From positions 1 to 57,704 of the forward strand of contig NZ_SJSB01000020.1 in the NCBI RefSeq assembly GCF_004352835.1: a DNA stretch of 57,704 bases, read 5' to 3'. Under the pieces are notes generated by a model that was given only the letters and a program-made list of their open reading frames with translations, searched no databases and was not told the DNA's origin. Positions within the stretch are counted from its first letter, which is position 1, and each line of letters begins with the position of its first letter. Source of the DNA: Marinomonas flavescens (GTDB lineage: Bacteria; Pseudomonadota; Gammaproteobacteria; Pseudomonadales; Marinomonadaceae). Positions 17,164 through 27,772 of this stretch are shown piece by piece. The translations under genes and the position numbers were made by a program.

Positions 17164-18379
17164 GGGATACTCCGTGTTGGATACGTTGTTTTACTAATTG
17201 CCCACCTAACCAATAACAAAGTTCACCAGGACTTTCCACATCCCAGCAGACGAAGTCGGCCACTTTGCCCACTTCTAAAGTGCCATGGGAGTCACTGATC
17301 CCCAAGGCTTTTGCCGCATGAATCGTTGCTCCTGCAAGTGCCGCTTCAGGTGTCATACCAAATAAGGTGCACGCCATGTTCATCATCAAACGTAACGACA
17401 ACGCGGGCGATGTGCCTGGATTCGCGTCCGTGGCAATAGCGATGTCTACGCCATATTGACGTAATAAATCCATCGGCGGCAATTGGGTTTCTTTCAGTGT
17501 ATAAAACGCCCCTGGTAACAACACAGCCACAGTGCCTGATTCAGCCATGGCTTTTACATCCGCCTCTTCCATAAATTCCAAGTGATCCGCTGACAGCGCT
17601 TGATAATACGCCGCCATCCTCGTGCCACCTAAAGCAGACAATTGTTCCGCATGGATCTTAACCGGCAAGTCTAGCTCACGGGCTTTTTGAAAATAACGTT
17701 CAACCTGCTCAGTATTAAAGGCAATGCCTTCACAAAACGCATCGACCGCATCAGCAAGACCCAGAGCGGCCACTTTCGGCAATAGTGTCTCACATAGATA
17801 ATCAATGTAGGCGTCTTTATCGTCATATTCTGGCGGCATGGCATGAGCTGCCAAACAAGTTCGCTTAATGGTCACTGGAAATTGCTGCCCCAATAGCGTT
17901 GCCACTCGCAGCATTTTTAATTCGCTGTCTAATGACAAACCATAGCCCGATTTGATTTCGACGGTGGTCACACCATCCGCCATCAGGCTTTTTAAACGTC
18001 GCGTTGCACTGGTCATCAATTCGGCTTCACTGGCTTCACGAGTAGCATTCACAGACGACGCTATCCCGCCGCCTTGTTTGGCAATGTCTTGATAACTCAC
18101 GCCATTCAAACGCTGCTCAAATTCGCCCGCTCGATTACCACCAAACACCAAGTGCGTGTGACAATCGATCAAACCAGGCGTGATCCAACCACCATCGAGA
18201 GAGTGTTCTTGTTCTGTCTGATAAGCGGGTAATTTGTCGGCTTCGCCCAACCAAGCGATGCGACCATTAACCACACCAATGGCGGCGTTTTCAATCACAC
18301 TGTAACGACCCTCTTTCATCGTCGCTAGGTGCGCGCCGCGCCACAGGCTATCTAGTATTAATGGCGTATCGTTTGTCAT
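17156..18379 (-). CDS. hutI: Imidazolonepropionase HutI
   Basis: A 407-residue amidohydrolase-superfamily enzyme that hydrolyses 4-imidazolone-5-propanoate to N-formimino-L-glutamate. Metal-site and substrate blocks are seen in order: [40 protein letters not shown] and [12 protein letters not shown]. Length matches the family (about 405). It lies 15 bases after hutH and overlaps hutG by 8 bases, as part of one transcript. The ribosome site is AGAGAAAG before the ATG. Confidence 0.96.
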   Translation of the reverse strand: MTNDTPLILDSLWRGAHLATMKEGRYSVIENAAIGVVNGRIAWLGEADKLPAYQTEQEHSLDGGWITPGLIDCHTHLVFGGNRAGEFEQRLNGVSYQDIAKQGGGIASSVNATREASEAELMTSATRRLKSLMADGVTTVEIKSGYGLSLDSELKMLRVATLLGQQFPVTIKRTCLAAHAMPPEYDDKDAYIDYLCETLLPKVAALGLADAVDAFCEGIAFNTEQVERYFQKARELDLPVKIHAEQLSALGGTRMAAYYQALSADHLEFMEEADVKAMAESGTVAVLLPGAFYTLKETQLPPMDLLRQYGVDIAIATDANPGTSPALSLRLMMNMACTLFGMTPEAALAGATIHAAKALGISDSHGTLEVGKVADFVCWDVESPGELCYWLGGQLVKQRIQHGVSHE

Positions 18380-18394
18380 ATCTTTCTCTTCTTC

Positions 18395-19933
18395 CTAAAC
18401 CGCCAGACTTGGCAATAAACCGGCTGGCATGATCTCGTTATGCACCGCTTCTAATAACAGGTCATTGGCTTTTTCAATGTCGGTTGCAAAATAGCGGTCT
18501 TTATCGTAAAAAGGCACACGCGCACGCAATGTGGCACGAACTTCTTCAAGACGTTTGGTGGATTTCAATGGCGCACGGAAGTCCAATCCTTGTACCGCAG
18601 ACAAAATCTCAACCGCCAAAATACCACGGGTATTTTCCGCCATGTCTTTCAAGCGGCGTGCCGCGAATGTCGCCATGGAAACATGATCTTCTTGGTTCGC
18701 CGACGTTGGTAAACTATCGACTGACGCTGGATGTGCGTAGCTTTTGTTTTCACTCGCCAATGCCGCTGCGGTAACTTGAGCGATCATAAAACCTGAGTTC
18801 ACGCCACCATTGTCCACAAGAAAAGGCGGTAATTTACTTAAATTGCTGTCGATCAATAGCGCCATACGACGCTCAGACAAACTGCCAATTTCGGCAATGG
18901 CCAAAGCCAAATTATCCGCCGCCATGGCAACAGGTTCGGCGTGGAAATTACCACCAGAAATAATGTCGCCACTTTCTGCAAATACCAATGGATTATCAGA
19001 CACCGAGTTGGCTTCAACACACAAGACTTTCGCTGTGCTGCGAATTTGTTCCAAACACGCACCCATAACTTGTGGCTGACAACGCAGAGAATACGGATCT
19101 TGAACCTTCTCACAACCTTGATGAGAGTCTCCCAGCTCACTGGTTTCGCCCAACAAATGGCGATACGCGGCCGCCGAATCAATTTGTGTTTGATGGCCAC
19201 GAGCTTGATGAATACGATCATCAAACGGACTACGGCTACCCAGTGCAGCTTCCACAGAAAGAGAGCCACAAACCACCGCTGAGGCAAACAAATCTTCTGC
19301 TTCAAACAGCCCTTCTAGGGCAAATGCCGTCGATGCTTGAGTACCATTTAACAGCGCCAAACCTTCTTTTGGCGCCAAGGCAATCGGCTCAAGTCCTGCA
19401 ATAGACAAAGCGGCTTGACCTGAGATTACTTCGCCACGGTAACGGGCTTTTCCTTCTCCTAGCAAGATCGTACTCATGTGCGCCAACGGCGCTAAATCGC
19501 CCGATGCGCCTACTGAGCCTTTCTTTGGAATGCATGGATACACTTCTTTATTGATCAGAGTTAGCAAGGCTTGGATTACTTTTAAACGAATACCAGAAAA
19601 ACCTCGTGCTAGACTGTTAACTTTCAGCGCCATGATCAGTTTCACGGTTTTATCGTCCATCAATTGGCCTATTCCCGCCGCATGAGACAAGACAATACTG
19701 CGTTGCAATTGATCCAAATCTTCTGGTGCAATTCGGGTATTTGCCAACAAGCCAAAACCAGTATTAATCCCATAGACGGTACGATTTTCTGCAATCACGT
19801 CATTGACCACTTGAGTGCTTGCGTGGATCGCAGGAAACGAACTTTCGTCTAAGCTCAACTTTACCGAGCGACGGCTTATTTGGCGTAATTCATTTAGCGT
19901 CAACTGACCTGGTTTAATCATTAATTCAAACAT
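18395..19933 (-). CDS. hutH: Histidine ammonia-lyase HutH
   Basis: A 512-residue MIO enzyme that deaminates L-histidine to urocanate. The self-processing cofactor triad Ala-Ser-Gly is at residues 143-145 in [10 protein letters not shown], and YGINTGFG near residue 54 carries the catalytic Tyr. The open frame extends to 19981, but the ATG at 19933 has an AAGGA ribosome site and gives the usual N-terminus and family length. It follows hutU by 60 bases and precedes hutI by 15. Confidence 0.96.
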   Translation of the reverse strand: MFELMIKPGQLTLNELRQISRRSVKLSLDESSFPAIHASTQVVNDVIAENRTVYGINTGFGLLANTRIAPEDLDQLQRSIVLSHAAGIGQLMDDKTVKLIMALKVNSLARGFSGIRLKVIQALLTLINKEVYPCIPKKGSVGASGDLAPLAHMSTILLGEGKARYRGEVISGQAALSIAGLEPIALAPKEGLALLNGTQASTAFALEGLFEAEDLFASAVVCGSLSVEAALGSRSPFDDRIHQARGHQTQIDSAAAYRHLLGETSELGDSHQGCEKVQDPYSLRCQPQVMGACLEQIRSTAKVLCVEANSVSDNPLVFAESGDIISGGNFHAEPVAMAADNLALAIAEIGSLSERRMALLIDSNLSKLPPFLVDNGGVNSGFMIAQVTAAALASENKSYAHPASVDSLPTSANQEDHVSMATFAARRLKDMAENTRGILAVEILSAVQGLDFRAPLKSTKRLEEVRATLRARVPFYDKDRYFATDIEKANDLLLEAVHNEIMPAGLLPSLAV

Positions 19934-19993
19934 GATGATCCTTAATTTTAATTCTCTGCGTTGCAATGTTGTTCGCACCAACGCCTAGGATTT

Positions 19994-21691
19994 TTATTTT
20001 GTTTGGTTGCCCGTAATCATCGGCAAATTCAAGCCTTGCTCTTTCGCGCAGTCAATCGCGATATCGTAGCCCGCATCTGCATGACGCATAACGCCTGTTG
20101 CTGGGTCATTGTGAAGAACACGAGCAATACGCTCAGCCGCATCATCACTGCCATCACACACAATCACCATACCGGAATGTTGTGAGAAGCCCATGCCAAC
20201 GCCACCGCCGTGGTGCAAAGACACCCAAGTAGCGCCTGAGGCTGTGTTCAACAAAGCGTTCAATAATGGCCAATCCGATACCGCATCAGAACCGTCCTGC
20301 ATTGCTTCTGTTTCTCGATTTGGGCTTGCTACTGAACCAGAATCCAAATGATCTCGGCCGATCACAATAGGCGCTGACAATTCACCGCTGCGAACCATCT
20401 CATTAAATGCTAAACCAAGCTTCGCGCGCTGACCTAAACCAACCCAACAAATACGCGCAGGAAGACCTTGGAACTGAATACGTTCACGCGCCATGTCTAA
20501 CCAATGATGAAGATGTTTATCATCAGCGATCACTTCTTTTACTTTCGCATCGGTTTTATAAATATCTTCTGGGTCACCAGATAACGCTACCCAACGGAAT
20601 GGACCAATACCGCGACAGAACAACGGACGAATGTACGCAGGCACAAAACCTGGGAAATCAAACGCATTTTCTACGCCTTCTTCCATCGCCATTTGGCGGA
20701 TATTATTGCCGTAGTCAAACGTTGGTATGCCCATTTTTTGAAAATCCAACATCGCTTGAACATGCTTCGCCATAGATTGCTTCGCGGCCGTCACTATCTC
20801 TTTTGGCTGTGTTTTTGCCTTCTCACGATACTCATCCCAACTCATGCCGATCGGTAAATAACCGTTCAAAGGATCATGGGCAGACGTTTGGTCGGTCACC
20901 ATATCGGGGCGTACTCCGCGTTTTACCATTTCAGGCAAAATCTCAGCGGCATTACCACAAAGCGCAATCGATACGGCTTTGCCTTCTGCTGTGTATTTTT
21001 TGATGCGCGCTAGTGCGTCGTCTAAATCCGTCGCTTGCTCATCCACATAGCGTGTACGTAAACGGAAATCGATGCTGGTCTGCTGACATTCAATGTTCAA
21101 TGAACACGCACCGGCTAAGGTCGCCGCCAATGGCTGAGCGCCGCCCATACCACCAAGCCCTGCTGTTAATACCCAACGACCGGTTAAATTGCCATCGTAA
21201 TGTTGACGACCCGCTTCAACGAAAGTTTCATAGGTACCTTGTACTATGCCCTGACTACCGATGTAGATCCAAGAGCCCGCCGTCATTTGGCCATACATTG
21301 CCAAACCTTTGGCGTCCAACTCATTAAAATGTTCCCAGTTAGCCCAATGTGGCACTAGGTTTGAGTTTGCAATCAGCACCCGTGGCGCGTTGCTGTGAGT
21401 TTTAAACACGCCGACCGGCTTACCTGACTGAACCAATAAGGTTTCGTCATCTTCTAGCTCAGTTAGGGATTCAACGATTTTGTCGTAGCTTTCCCAGTCA
21501 CGAGCGGCGCGACCAATGCCACCATAAACGACTAAGTTTTCTGGGTTTTCTGCTACATCAGGATCTAGGTTATTCATTAGCATGCGCATTGGCGCTTCGG
21601 TGAACCAAGATTTAGCCGTCAGCTTTGTACCCGTTGCAGCTTTAACGACACCAGCACGATAGCGTTTTTGAGTAATCGTTTGTTTAGTCAT
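19994..21691 (-). CDS. hutU: Urocanate hydratase HutU
   Basis: A 565-residue NAD+-dependent lyase converting urocanate to 4-imidazolone-5-propanoate. Typical blocks: [26 protein letters not shown] (NAD binding), [23 protein letters not shown] and [18 protein letters not shown], with the active-site Cys in [20 protein letters not shown]. The frame extends 31 residues further upstream, but that stretch would overlap the HutC operator. The ATG at 21691 with AAGGTG before it gives the family N-terminus. First gene of the leftward hut operon. Confidence 0.96.
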   Translation of the reverse strand: MTKQTITQKRYRAGVVKAATGTKLTAKSWFTEAPMRMLMNNLDPDVAENPENLVVYGGIGRAARDWESYDKIVESLTELEDDETLLVQSGKPVGVFKTHSNAPRVLIANSNLVPHWANWEHFNELDAKGLAMYGQMTAGSWIYIGSQGIVQGTYETFVEAGRQHYDGNLTGRWVLTAGLGGMGGAQPLAATLAGACSLNIECQQTSIDFRLRTRYVDEQATDLDDALARIKKYTAEGKAVSIALCGNAAEILPEMVKRGVRPDMVTDQTSAHDPLNGYLPIGMSWDEYREKAKTQPKEIVTAAKQSMAKHVQAMLDFQKMGIPTFDYGNNIRQMAMEEGVENAFDFPGFVPAYIRPLFCRGIGPFRWVALSGDPEDIYKTDAKVKEVIADDKHLHHWLDMARERIQFQGLPARICWVGLGQRAKLGLAFNEMVRSGELSAPIVIGRDHLDSGSVASPNRETEAMQDGSDAVSDWPLLNALLNTASGATWVSLHHGGGVGMGFSQHSGMVIVCDGSDDAAERIARVLHNDPATGVMRHADAGYDIAIDCAKEQGLNLPMITGNQTK

Positions 21692-21749
21692 TTTTGCACC
21701 TTTTAAAAGAAAGCCAATTAGGCATCTTGAGATAAAACAGAACATACAT

Positions 21750-21759
21750 GTATATACAA
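21750..21759. promoter_or_regulatory. HutC operator, hutU side
   Basis: Palindromic core TGTATATACA in the context ACATGTATATACAATTAA, 59 bases before the hutU start. It matches the GntR/HutC half-site pattern (TGTATA/TATACA) known from Pseudomonas and enteric hut genes, and the same core recurs at 21933-21942. Confidence 0.75.
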
Positions 21760-21932
21760 TTAATATAAAGATAAAATCTAACATTTATAGTTGCAAGTCT
21801 TTTTTCTACAAAACATAGGAAAAATACACTCAGACTCGGACGAAAAGCACCAAAAAACGCGTCAACCCCTTATAAAACAAGGATTCTATTCAGCTGATAA
21901 ATAAGTCGATTTAAAACAGACAAAAACAAACT

Positions 21933-21942
21933 TGTATATACA
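21933..21942. promoter_or_regulatory. HutC operator, hutF side
   Basis: The same palindromic core TGTATATACA, in the context CTTGTATATACATTA, 51 bases before the hutF start. Two sites, one per promoter, in the 301-base divergent region suggest that HutC shuts both operons and is released by urocanate. Confidence 0.75.
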
Positions 21943-21992
21943 TTATTTTATCTATTACACTCAAACTATTCTAATTAACCTAGGAATTAACA

Positions 21993-23402
21993 GTGAACAG
22001 CCTTAATCAAGCCAATTCTGACCTTCAACACTTCTTTGCGGAACGCGCCTTACTGCCATCAGGTTGGGCGGATAATGTGCTTTTTTCTGTTAAAAACGGT
22101 CGATTTCATTCATTTTCAACAAACTGCGCAGCAACCGATCAGGCCACTACTTTGTCGGGGCCGGTGTTGCCGACCATGGCCAACGTTCACTCTCACGCCT
22201 TCCAGCGGATCATGGCAGGCGCGGCAGAAGTCAGCCTTAACCCAAACGATAGTTTTTGGAGTTGGCGTGATCTGATGTATAAAATCGTCCAAAAACTCAC
22301 TCCAGACGATGCGCACATTATTGCGAAGCAGCTCTACATCGACATGCTAAAAGCAGGCTATACCCAAGTCGGAGAGTTTCATTACTTACACCACGACATC
22401 GGTGGTAAGCATTATGGACAGCTCGGTGAAATGTCGAATCAACTCATCAGTGCCGCTGATGACGCAGGCATGGGATTAACCTTGCTGCCGGTGCTCTATA
22501 GCCACTCAGGCTTTGGCGGGCAAGCCCCCAACGCAGGGCAAGCACGCTTTATTCACTCCACCGATTCTTATTTAACCTTGCACCAGGCGTGCGCGGAAAA
22601 ATTAGCCAATCACGCGACTCATAAGTTAGGGATCTGCTTTCATTCATTACGCGCGGTCACTAAGTCACAAATTGACACCGTGTTGCAGACACTCAATACG
22701 ACGCCTCACAAAACAAGTCCGATCCACATTCACATCGCAGAGCAACAAAAAGAAGTACAAGACAGCGTGAGTTGGAGCGGACAGCGTCCGGTGGAATGGC
22801 TGCATAACGAAATCGGTTTGAACGATCGCTGGTGTCTGGTGCATGCGACTCATTTAACGGATGCCGAGCGCCAAGCCATCGCCGCCAGCCAAGCGATTGC
22901 CGGACTTTGTCCGACCACAGAGGCCAACCTAGGTGACGGAATTTTCCCTGCGGTTGAATTTGAAAAAGAACACGGTCGTTGGGGAATTGGCTCTGATAGC
23001 CATGTCAGTTTGTCGATCGTCGAAGAGTTACGTACTCTAGAATACGGCCAACGCTTACGCGATCAGCAACGCAACCGGTTATACCGACCAGAGCAAACCA
23101 GCGTTGGCGACAATCTCTACCAGCAAGCATTATTAGGCGGCAATCAAGCCTGTGATGTGTCTTTGGGCTTGGCCGTTGGCCATCGCGCAGACTTTATGGT
23201 GCTTGATGAAAGCCAGCCGTTTATCGCCGCTAGCGAGAGTAAAGACTTACTTAATCGCTGGTTATTCGCGACCAATAAAAACCTAGTAAAAGACGTATTC
23301 GTGGCAGGCCAACAGCGCATCAAAAACTTCCACCACGAAGAGGAAGAAGCCAGCCGATGTGCCTTTATCCAAATCATTAAAAAGGTGATGTATGACGCTT
23401 AA
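21993..23402 (+). CDS. hutF: Formimidoylglutamate deiminase HutF
   Basis: A 469-residue amidohydrolase that deiminates N-formimino-L-glutamate to N-formyl-L-glutamate and ammonia, the step marking the five-enzyme hut pathway. Zn-site blocks are NVHSHAFQRIMAG, HIHIAEQQKEVQD, LVHATHLTDAE and GIGSDSHVSLS. The start is GTG at 21993, preceded by AGGA at a proper distance. Its end overlaps the hutD start by 11 bases. Its product feeds HutG, which is encoded in the opposite operon, so the two units must be induced together. Confidence 0.95.
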   Translation: MNSLNQANSDLQHFFAERALLPSGWADNVLFSVKNGRFHSFSTNCAATDQATTLSGPVLPTMANVHSHAFQRIMAGAAEVSLNPNDSFWSWRDLMYKIVQKLTPDDAHIIAKQLYIDMLKAGYTQVGEFHYLHHDIGGKHYGQLGEMSNQLISAADDAGMGLTLLPVLYSHSGFGGQAPNAGQARFIHSTDSYLTLHQACAEKLANHATHKLGICFHSLRAVTKSQIDTVLQTLNTTPHKTSPIHIHIAEQQKEVQDSVSWSGQRPVEWLHNEIGLNDRWCLVHATHLTDAERQAIAASQAIAGLCPTTEANLGDGIFPAVEFEKEHGRWGIGSDSHVSLSIVEELRTLEYGQRLRDQQRNRLYRPEQTSVGDNLYQQALLGGNQACDVSLGLAVGHRADFMVLDESQPFIAASESKDLLNRWLFATNKNLVKDVFVAGQQRIKNFHHEEEEASRCAFIQIIKKVMYDA

Positions 23403-24024
23403 TACTCCGCTTCACTATCAAATTATTAAACAAGATAGTTACCTGCGAATGCCATGGAAAAATGGCTTAGGAGAAACGCTTGAAATACAGCGTCATGACG
23501 ATGAGCAAGGCTTGCGTTTTCGCATTAGCCAAGCGTCTGTTAAAGATGATGGCCTGTTTTCAGATTTCAGCGGTTTGCACCGTACTCTGGTTTTATTGTC
23601 TGGTAATGGCATGCTGCTTAGCCATCGTAATGCGAGCTCTGAAAACGATGAAACCACAGAGCATCAGCTGACTACGCCGCTTGATATGGCGAGATTTTCC
23701 GGTGGCGATGAAACCCACGCCAGACTAATCAATGGCGTGATTGAAGATTTGAACATCATGGTGCGAGACAGTGATTGTCGCTCGTCCGTACAAGCCTGCT
23801 TTGCCCCAGCGTTCTTATCACTAGCTCATGAGGCAACATTGTTTACAGGGTTTTATGCCAACGAAGATTCGATTGTCGCGTTTCAGGCAGATGAGACAGG
23901 CGAAACAAATACACTCTTGATTCCTTCACAAAGTTTGATGCTTCTCAGCCAGCACGCTATTAATCTAGACGCTATTCAGTTTATCAGTGGCTGCGGTATT
24001 TTGATCGAAATAGCAGACCATTAA
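23392..24024 (+). CDS. hutD: HutD-family protein, histidine-utilisation governor
   Basis: A 210-residue double-cupin-like protein of the HutD family. The N-terminal block SYLRMPWKNGLGETLEI and the later GLHRTLVLLSGNGM are typical. HutD is proposed from Pseudomonas fluorescens work to limit the upper level of hut expression, possibly by binding formylglutamate; its biochemical activity is not settled. It overlaps hutF by 11 bases and so is translationally coupled. It ends 19 bases from the converging end of hutC. Confidence 0.9.
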   Translation: MTLNTPLHYQIIKQDSYLRMPWKNGLGETLEIQRHDDEQGLRFRISQASVKDDGLFSDFSGLHRTLVLLSGNGMLLSHRNASSENDETTEHQLTTPLDMARFSGGDETHARLINGVIEDLNIMVRDSDCRSSVQACFAPAFLSLAHEATLFTGFYANEDSIVAFQADETGETNTLLIPSQSLMLLSQHAINLDAIQFISGCGILIEIADH

Positions 24025-24043
24025 CAATATTGCTCTGCTCGAA

Positions 24044-24814
24044 TCAGCCGCGCCCAAAATGCCCAAATAACTGAAAGCGAGAGCCTGGGTGAACTAAACG
24101 AGCAGCAGTAATAATATCCTCACCCGCCCAAGTACGACGTTTTATTTGTAAACAGGGCTCATTCGCAGCGATCTGCAAACGCTCGCATTCTGTTTCGCTG
24201 GGTAAAATAGCTTCAACCAAATGTTCGCCTTCTGTCATTGGCGCTGTTGTCATCAGGTATTCGTAGGAAGTGTGTTGGGAAAAATCCTGTTTGTCGTAAT
24301 CTGGTGCTCGACTTGCATTAACGATACGCTCTTCAATTTGAATAGGGATATCGTTTTCATAATGCAAAACAACAGAACGAAAAATGCCATGATTAGTTCG
24401 AACACCTAACATCATGGCCTCTTCAACACTGGCTCTAGCAGACTCCAGTGTTAATAATTTTGATACATGCTGATGACCACGAGCGGCAATTTCTTCAGCA
24501 ATGTTATGCACTTCAAACAAGGCTGAATGCGCTTTTTTTTCTGCGACGAATGTCCCCAGTCCTTGGTGGCGAATCAGCAATCCTTCAGCGGTTAATTCGC
24601 GTAATGCACGGTTTACAGTCATGCGACTAACGCCAAGAAAATTAACAATCTCAGCTTCAGATGGAACCCGTTGATTCGTTTGCCATTCACCCACGGAAAT
24701 TTTATGCGAAATGGCTTGCTTTAATTTTGCGTAAATAGGCTGTGGCACATCTGGCAAGCCATCAAATAAGTGTTCTAATATCGTTGTAGTTTGATCAGAC
24801 AAAGCGTATTCCAT
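24044..24814 (-). CDS. hutC: HutC, GntR/UTRA repressor of histidine utilisation
   Basis: A 256-residue regulator with a GntR winged HTH (about 25-90: PIYAKLKQAISHKISVGEW, VNFLGVSRMTVNRALRELTAEGLL) and a UTRA effector domain (about 110-250). In the family, urocanate releases it from DNA. It is transcribed leftward, convergent with hutD. A HutC-type site with core TGTATAGACA lies 60 bases before its start, suggesting autoregulation. The ribosome site is weak. Confidence 0.93.
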   Translation of the reverse strand: MEYALSDQTTTILEHLFDGLPDVPQPIYAKLKQAISHKISVGEWQTNQRVPSEAEIVNFLGVSRMTVNRALRELTAEGLLIRHQGLGTFVAEKKAHSALFEVHNIAEEIAARGHQHVSKLLTLESARASVEEAMMLGVRTNHGIFRSVVLHYENDIPIQIEERIVNASRAPDYDKQDFSQHTSYEYLMTTAPMTEGEHLVEAILPSETECERLQIAANEPCLQIKRRTWAGEDIITAARLVHPGSRFQLFGHFGRG

Positions 24815-24873
24815 CTGTTTATCAATTAAGTAACATCATTATATCGCTAGTATCATTCAGCAAACAATAAACC

Positions 24874-24883
24874 TGTATAGACA
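24874..24883. promoter_or_regulatory. HutC-type operator upstream of hutC
   Basis: Core TGTATAGACA (context CCTGTATAGACAATTA) differs by one base from the two hut-operon cores and equals the TGTATAGACA centre of published HutC boxes. It lies between hutC and the end of the cytochrome gene, consistent with autoregulation of hutC. Confidence 0.7.
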
Positions 24884-24890
24884 ATTAAAA

Positions 24891-25550
24891 CTAAACAGGT
24901 AATGTCCATAGCCAAATGAGCCATGAAAAACCGATTATCATTGAAAAGATAACCCCCCAACGCGGAGTTTTGATATTAAAATTCGAGGCTATATCAGTGC
25001 GCTTTTTACCCGTAATCATTGCCAATGTAAGACGTTCTTTTAGACATAACTCATGATACAAAACAGCGGCAATATGTAGCCCGACAAGCGCTAATAATAT
25101 ATTTGGTAAAGCATGATGAATCCATGACATTTGGCCTATCCAGTCATTGGACGCATATTGGTTTAAAGGTCCAAACCAAAAAATATCATCACTGGTGAAT
25201 AAACCTGAGACCCATTGAAATGTTAATGTTAGAAGCAAAATAACAACCATCCACCCACCGGCTGGATTATGCCCTAGATAGACCCGAGACTCGCCATTTA
25301 ACATGCTATTCATAAAGGAAAAGACCGCTTTAGGCCCTTTAAGAAACTGGCTAAACTTCGCATATTTAGAGCCATATAGGCCATATAACAAGCGAAAAAC
25401 AATCACGCTGGATAAGCCATAACCTAAATAAAAGTGGTATTGAAAGAGATCACCTTGAAGTTTCCCTGTAACAATCAGCCCCGTGAATAAAAACGCCATA
25501 AGCCAATGGCTGACTCTGATAGGCCAATCCCACACAAGTACGGATTTCAT
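24891..25550 (-). CDS. Cytochrome b561-type membrane protein (hydrogenase-1 b-type subunit family)
   Basis: About 219 residues with four to five membrane helices. It resembles the di-heme cytochrome b of Ni/Fe hydrogenase and thiosulfate/eukaryotic-like b561 proteins. Probable haem ligands are the His of RVSHWLMA in helix 1, YHFYLGYG in helix 2, and the pair in WIHHALPNILLALVGLHIAAVLYHEL-type helix. It passes electrons between quinol and a partner, but no hydrogenase or cytochrome c gene is adjacent, so the partner is unknown. The frame extends to an ATG at 25577; I prefer the ATG at 25550, which gives the family N-terminus (MKSVLVWDWPIR). Confidence 0.8.
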   Translation of the reverse strand: MKSVLVWDWPIRVSHWLMAFLFTGLIVTGKLQGDLFQYHFYLGYGLSSVIVFRLLYGLYGSKYAKFSQFLKGPKAVFSFMNSMLNGESRVYLGHNPAGGWMVVILLLTLTFQWVSGLFTSDDIFWFGPLNQYASNDWIGQMSWIHHALPNILLALVGLHIAAVLYHELCLKERLTLAMITGKKRTDIASNFNIKTPRWGVIFSMIIGFSWLIWLWTLPV

Positions 25551-25809
25551 ATTCCACACCACCTTTATTTTGGTCATTTATATTCTTCTATATAGTACTA
25601 TCACCAGCCAACTATCCATATAAAATAACGTGTTTATGTGGAGACTTTAAAATACTCAAAAAAGAGTATCAAGGAGCTGAAACAAAGCCCCCTATTTGAT
25701 GTATCCTAATGGCTTGGAATCTCCCCCCTTAATGTTGTTAATTTGTCCGCCAATCCTTTTTGATATTTGGCTGGCTGACGCTTCCTTTTACCAATACGAG
25801 TTCCGATCT

Positions 25810-27093
25810 ATGAATACATCATCTTATCAAGAACATATCGCGACGCTACAAGCTCGCTACGCCAAAGCAATGCAGCACTTTAACCTCGATGCTATTGTTC
25901 TCGCTTCTGGCCAAAAAACCTATTACTTCCAAGACGACCATACTGCGCCTTTTCATGCTTATTCAGGCGCTCAACAATGGTTACCATTCACCTTAAATAC
26001 CGACACTTATCTCATTATTCAAGCCGGGCAAAAGCCACGTATTGTTTGGCCTATTCGTGACGATTTTTGGCATGCGCCTAATCCTGTTCCTGCCGGTGAG
26101 TGGCAAGACGAATGGGATATTTCTCCAGCTCGGGTAGACGACAAATGGTTTTCTGGCTTACCTCAAAAATGCGCTTGGTTAGGGCCTCAACCTCAGTCTT
26201 TTGCACAAACAATTGAAGGCCTAAACGCCTATGTCGATTTTTCAAAAGCCGTTAAAACACCCTTCGAAATCAATGCTATGTGCTTAGCAACCGAGCGAGC
26301 TGTAAAAGGCCATCTTGCCGCTAAAGAGGCTTTTTTAGCTGGCATGAGTGAATTAGACATTCATTTGGCGTTTTTACAAGCCAGCCAACAGACGGCAGCC
26401 CAAGAACCTTATCCAGGCATCGTTGGCGTTAATGAACACGCCGCGGTATTACATTACGAGCACAAAGACATTAACCGTTCGGCTCGTCCGCTGACTCTGC
26501 TTATCGATGCAGGCGCCAATGAACATGGCTACGCCAGTGACATTACCCGCACCTTTGTACGTCATGATGACGAATTTAGCGCGTTGGTAAACAGCTTAGA
26601 CACTATGGAACAACGTTTAGCCTCCAGCGCCATGTCAGGTGTAGATTATCGTGCCATTCATCAAGAGGCATTAGTGGGTATTGCTCATATTCTTCATGAC
26701 CATAAAATCTGCCGATTAAGTGTCGATGAGCAAATGGCGAAAGCCATTCCACAAGTATTCTTTCCACATGGCATTGGTCATTTACTTGGCTTACAGGTAC
26801 ACGATGTAGGCGGTTTTCAAATTGATGAGTTGGGCACAACAAGAAAAGACAAAAACTCGCCTTTCTTACGACTCACTCGGACGCTTAAAAAAGACATGGT
26901 CATCACCATCGAACCGGGGCTCTACTTCGTACCAATGCTGTTAGAAAAAATGCAGGCGGATATTCCTCAGCATGGCTGTGATCTAGAGCTAATCGAACGC
27001 TTCAAGCCTTATGGCGGCATTCGTATAGAAGACAACGTCGTGGTTAAAGATGATTTACCAATCAACCTGACCCGCAACGCGTTCGGAGAGTAA
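25810..27093 (+). CDS. pepQ: Xaa-Pro dipeptidase PepQ
   Basis: A 427-residue M24-family metallopeptidase that splits Xaa-Pro dipeptides and, in some members, organophosphate esters. The N-terminal domain includes ASGQKTYYFQDDHTAPFHAY; the pita-bread catalytic domain carries the metal ligands in LLIDAGANEHGYASDITRTF, FFPHGIGHLLGLQVHDVGG, ITIEPGLYF and GIRIEDNV. An upstream extension of the frame to 25696 was rejected because it is hydrophobic and unlike the family; the ATG at 25810 gives the normal length (about 440). Ribosome site weak. It is followed by a terminator. Confidence 0.92.
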   Translation: MNTSSYQEHIATLQARYAKAMQHFNLDAIVLASGQKTYYFQDDHTAPFHAYSGAQQWLPFTLNTDTYLIIQAGQKPRIVWPIRDDFWHAPNPVPAGEWQDEWDISPARVDDKWFSGLPQKCAWLGPQPQSFAQTIEGLNAYVDFSKAVKTPFEINAMCLATERAVKGHLAAKEAFLAGMSELDIHLAFLQASQQTAAQEPYPGIVGVNEHAAVLHYEHKDINRSARPLTLLIDAGANEHGYASDITRTFVRHDDEFSALVNSLDTMEQRLASSAMSGVDYRAIHQEALVGIAHILHDHKICRLSVDEQMAKAIPQVFFPHGIGHLLGLQVHDVGGFQIDELGTTRKDKNSPFLRLTRTLKKDMVITIEPGLYFVPMLLEKMQADIPQHGCDLELIERFKPYGGIRIEDNVVVKDDLPINLTRNAFGE

Positions 27094-27120
27094 AACGGTC
27101 ATTAGAAATCGTAACTGATC

Positions 27121-27150
27121 TTAAAAGGGCTTAATCATAGGCCCTTTTTA
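27121..27150 (+). terminator. Terminator of pepQ
   Basis: Arms AAAAGGGC and GCCCTTTT around a ten-base loop, with a T tail, 28 bases after the pepQ stop. It could also serve the TfoX-like gene from the other side. Confidence 0.75.
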
Positions 27151-27193
27151 TATGGAATTTTATGTTCATCACACGATCTAGTTTGCTCTAATG

Positions 27194-27547
27194 CTACTGA
27201 CTGTTTTTTAGTTTTGGCCGCTTAGGCGGTAAAGACTCAGCAAACGACATGCAAACACTAAGCCATCCATTTAATTCCTCATCAGACTCCAGCCCCGCAG
27301 ACGCAACATACACCATGGTTTTTATCGGCTTGCCCGTAAAATCCATTTCTCTTGCATAAGGCTTGGCTAAATATTTTTCATAATCCTTTGGGCCAACACG
27401 CACCATCAACTCATCACCAACGATGACACAGCACATATGCTCAGACAGTAAAAAGCACAAACCACCAAACATCTTCCTAATGTCTAAATCTGGTCGCCCT
27501 TGAAAGTACTCACACAGCCTTTCTTCTAACCCTCTGTCATACGCCAT
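27194..27547 (-). CDS. TfoX/Sxy N-terminal-domain protein
   Basis: A 117-residue protein made of a TfoX_N domain (for example DLDIRKMFGGLCFLLSEHMCCVIVGDELMVRVGP). Full-length TfoX/Sxy regulates competence genes, but short stand-alone TfoX_N proteins like this one are widespread and of unknown function. It lacks the C-terminal domain. Two starts are adjacent: GTG at 27550 and ATG at 27547; the ATG is chosen, and neither has a strong ribosome site. It is a single gene between pepQ and the ars operon. Confidence 0.8.
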   Translation of the reverse strand: MAYDRGLEERLCEYFQGRPDLDIRKMFGGLCFLLSEHMCCVIVGDELMVRVGPKDYEKYLAKPYAREMDFTGKPIKTMVYVASAGLESDEELNGWLSVCMSFAESLPPKRPKLKNSQ

Positions 27548-27772
27548 CACTATTCACTTTTCTAGGATCAACACCGGGATTATAGCAGCGAATAATTAAC
27601 CTCCCATTATCTTTTACCCTAGTCCAGAGCAATTCTTCGCGCTTGCACGGGGAGCGAGATGTTGTACATGGAAGCATCTCTACCAATGAACAAACCCGTC
27701 TAAACATTTCTCTTGTTGACTTTTCTTTCAATATATACGAAATTACACATATGTTATTTTTCGGATATGTAT

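Noticed and set aside
18484..21327. Several + strand open frames opposite hutH and hutU
   Set aside because: They are shadows of strongly recognised genes, with no family resemblance and no ribosome sites.
21692..21784. 31-residue N-terminal extension of HutU
   Set aside because: It would run through the HutC operator, is hydrophobic and is absent in the family; the ATG at 21691 has a good ribosome site.
25696..25809. 38-residue N-terminal extension of PepQ
   Set aside because: Hydrophobic and unlike the family; normal N-terminus begins at 25810.
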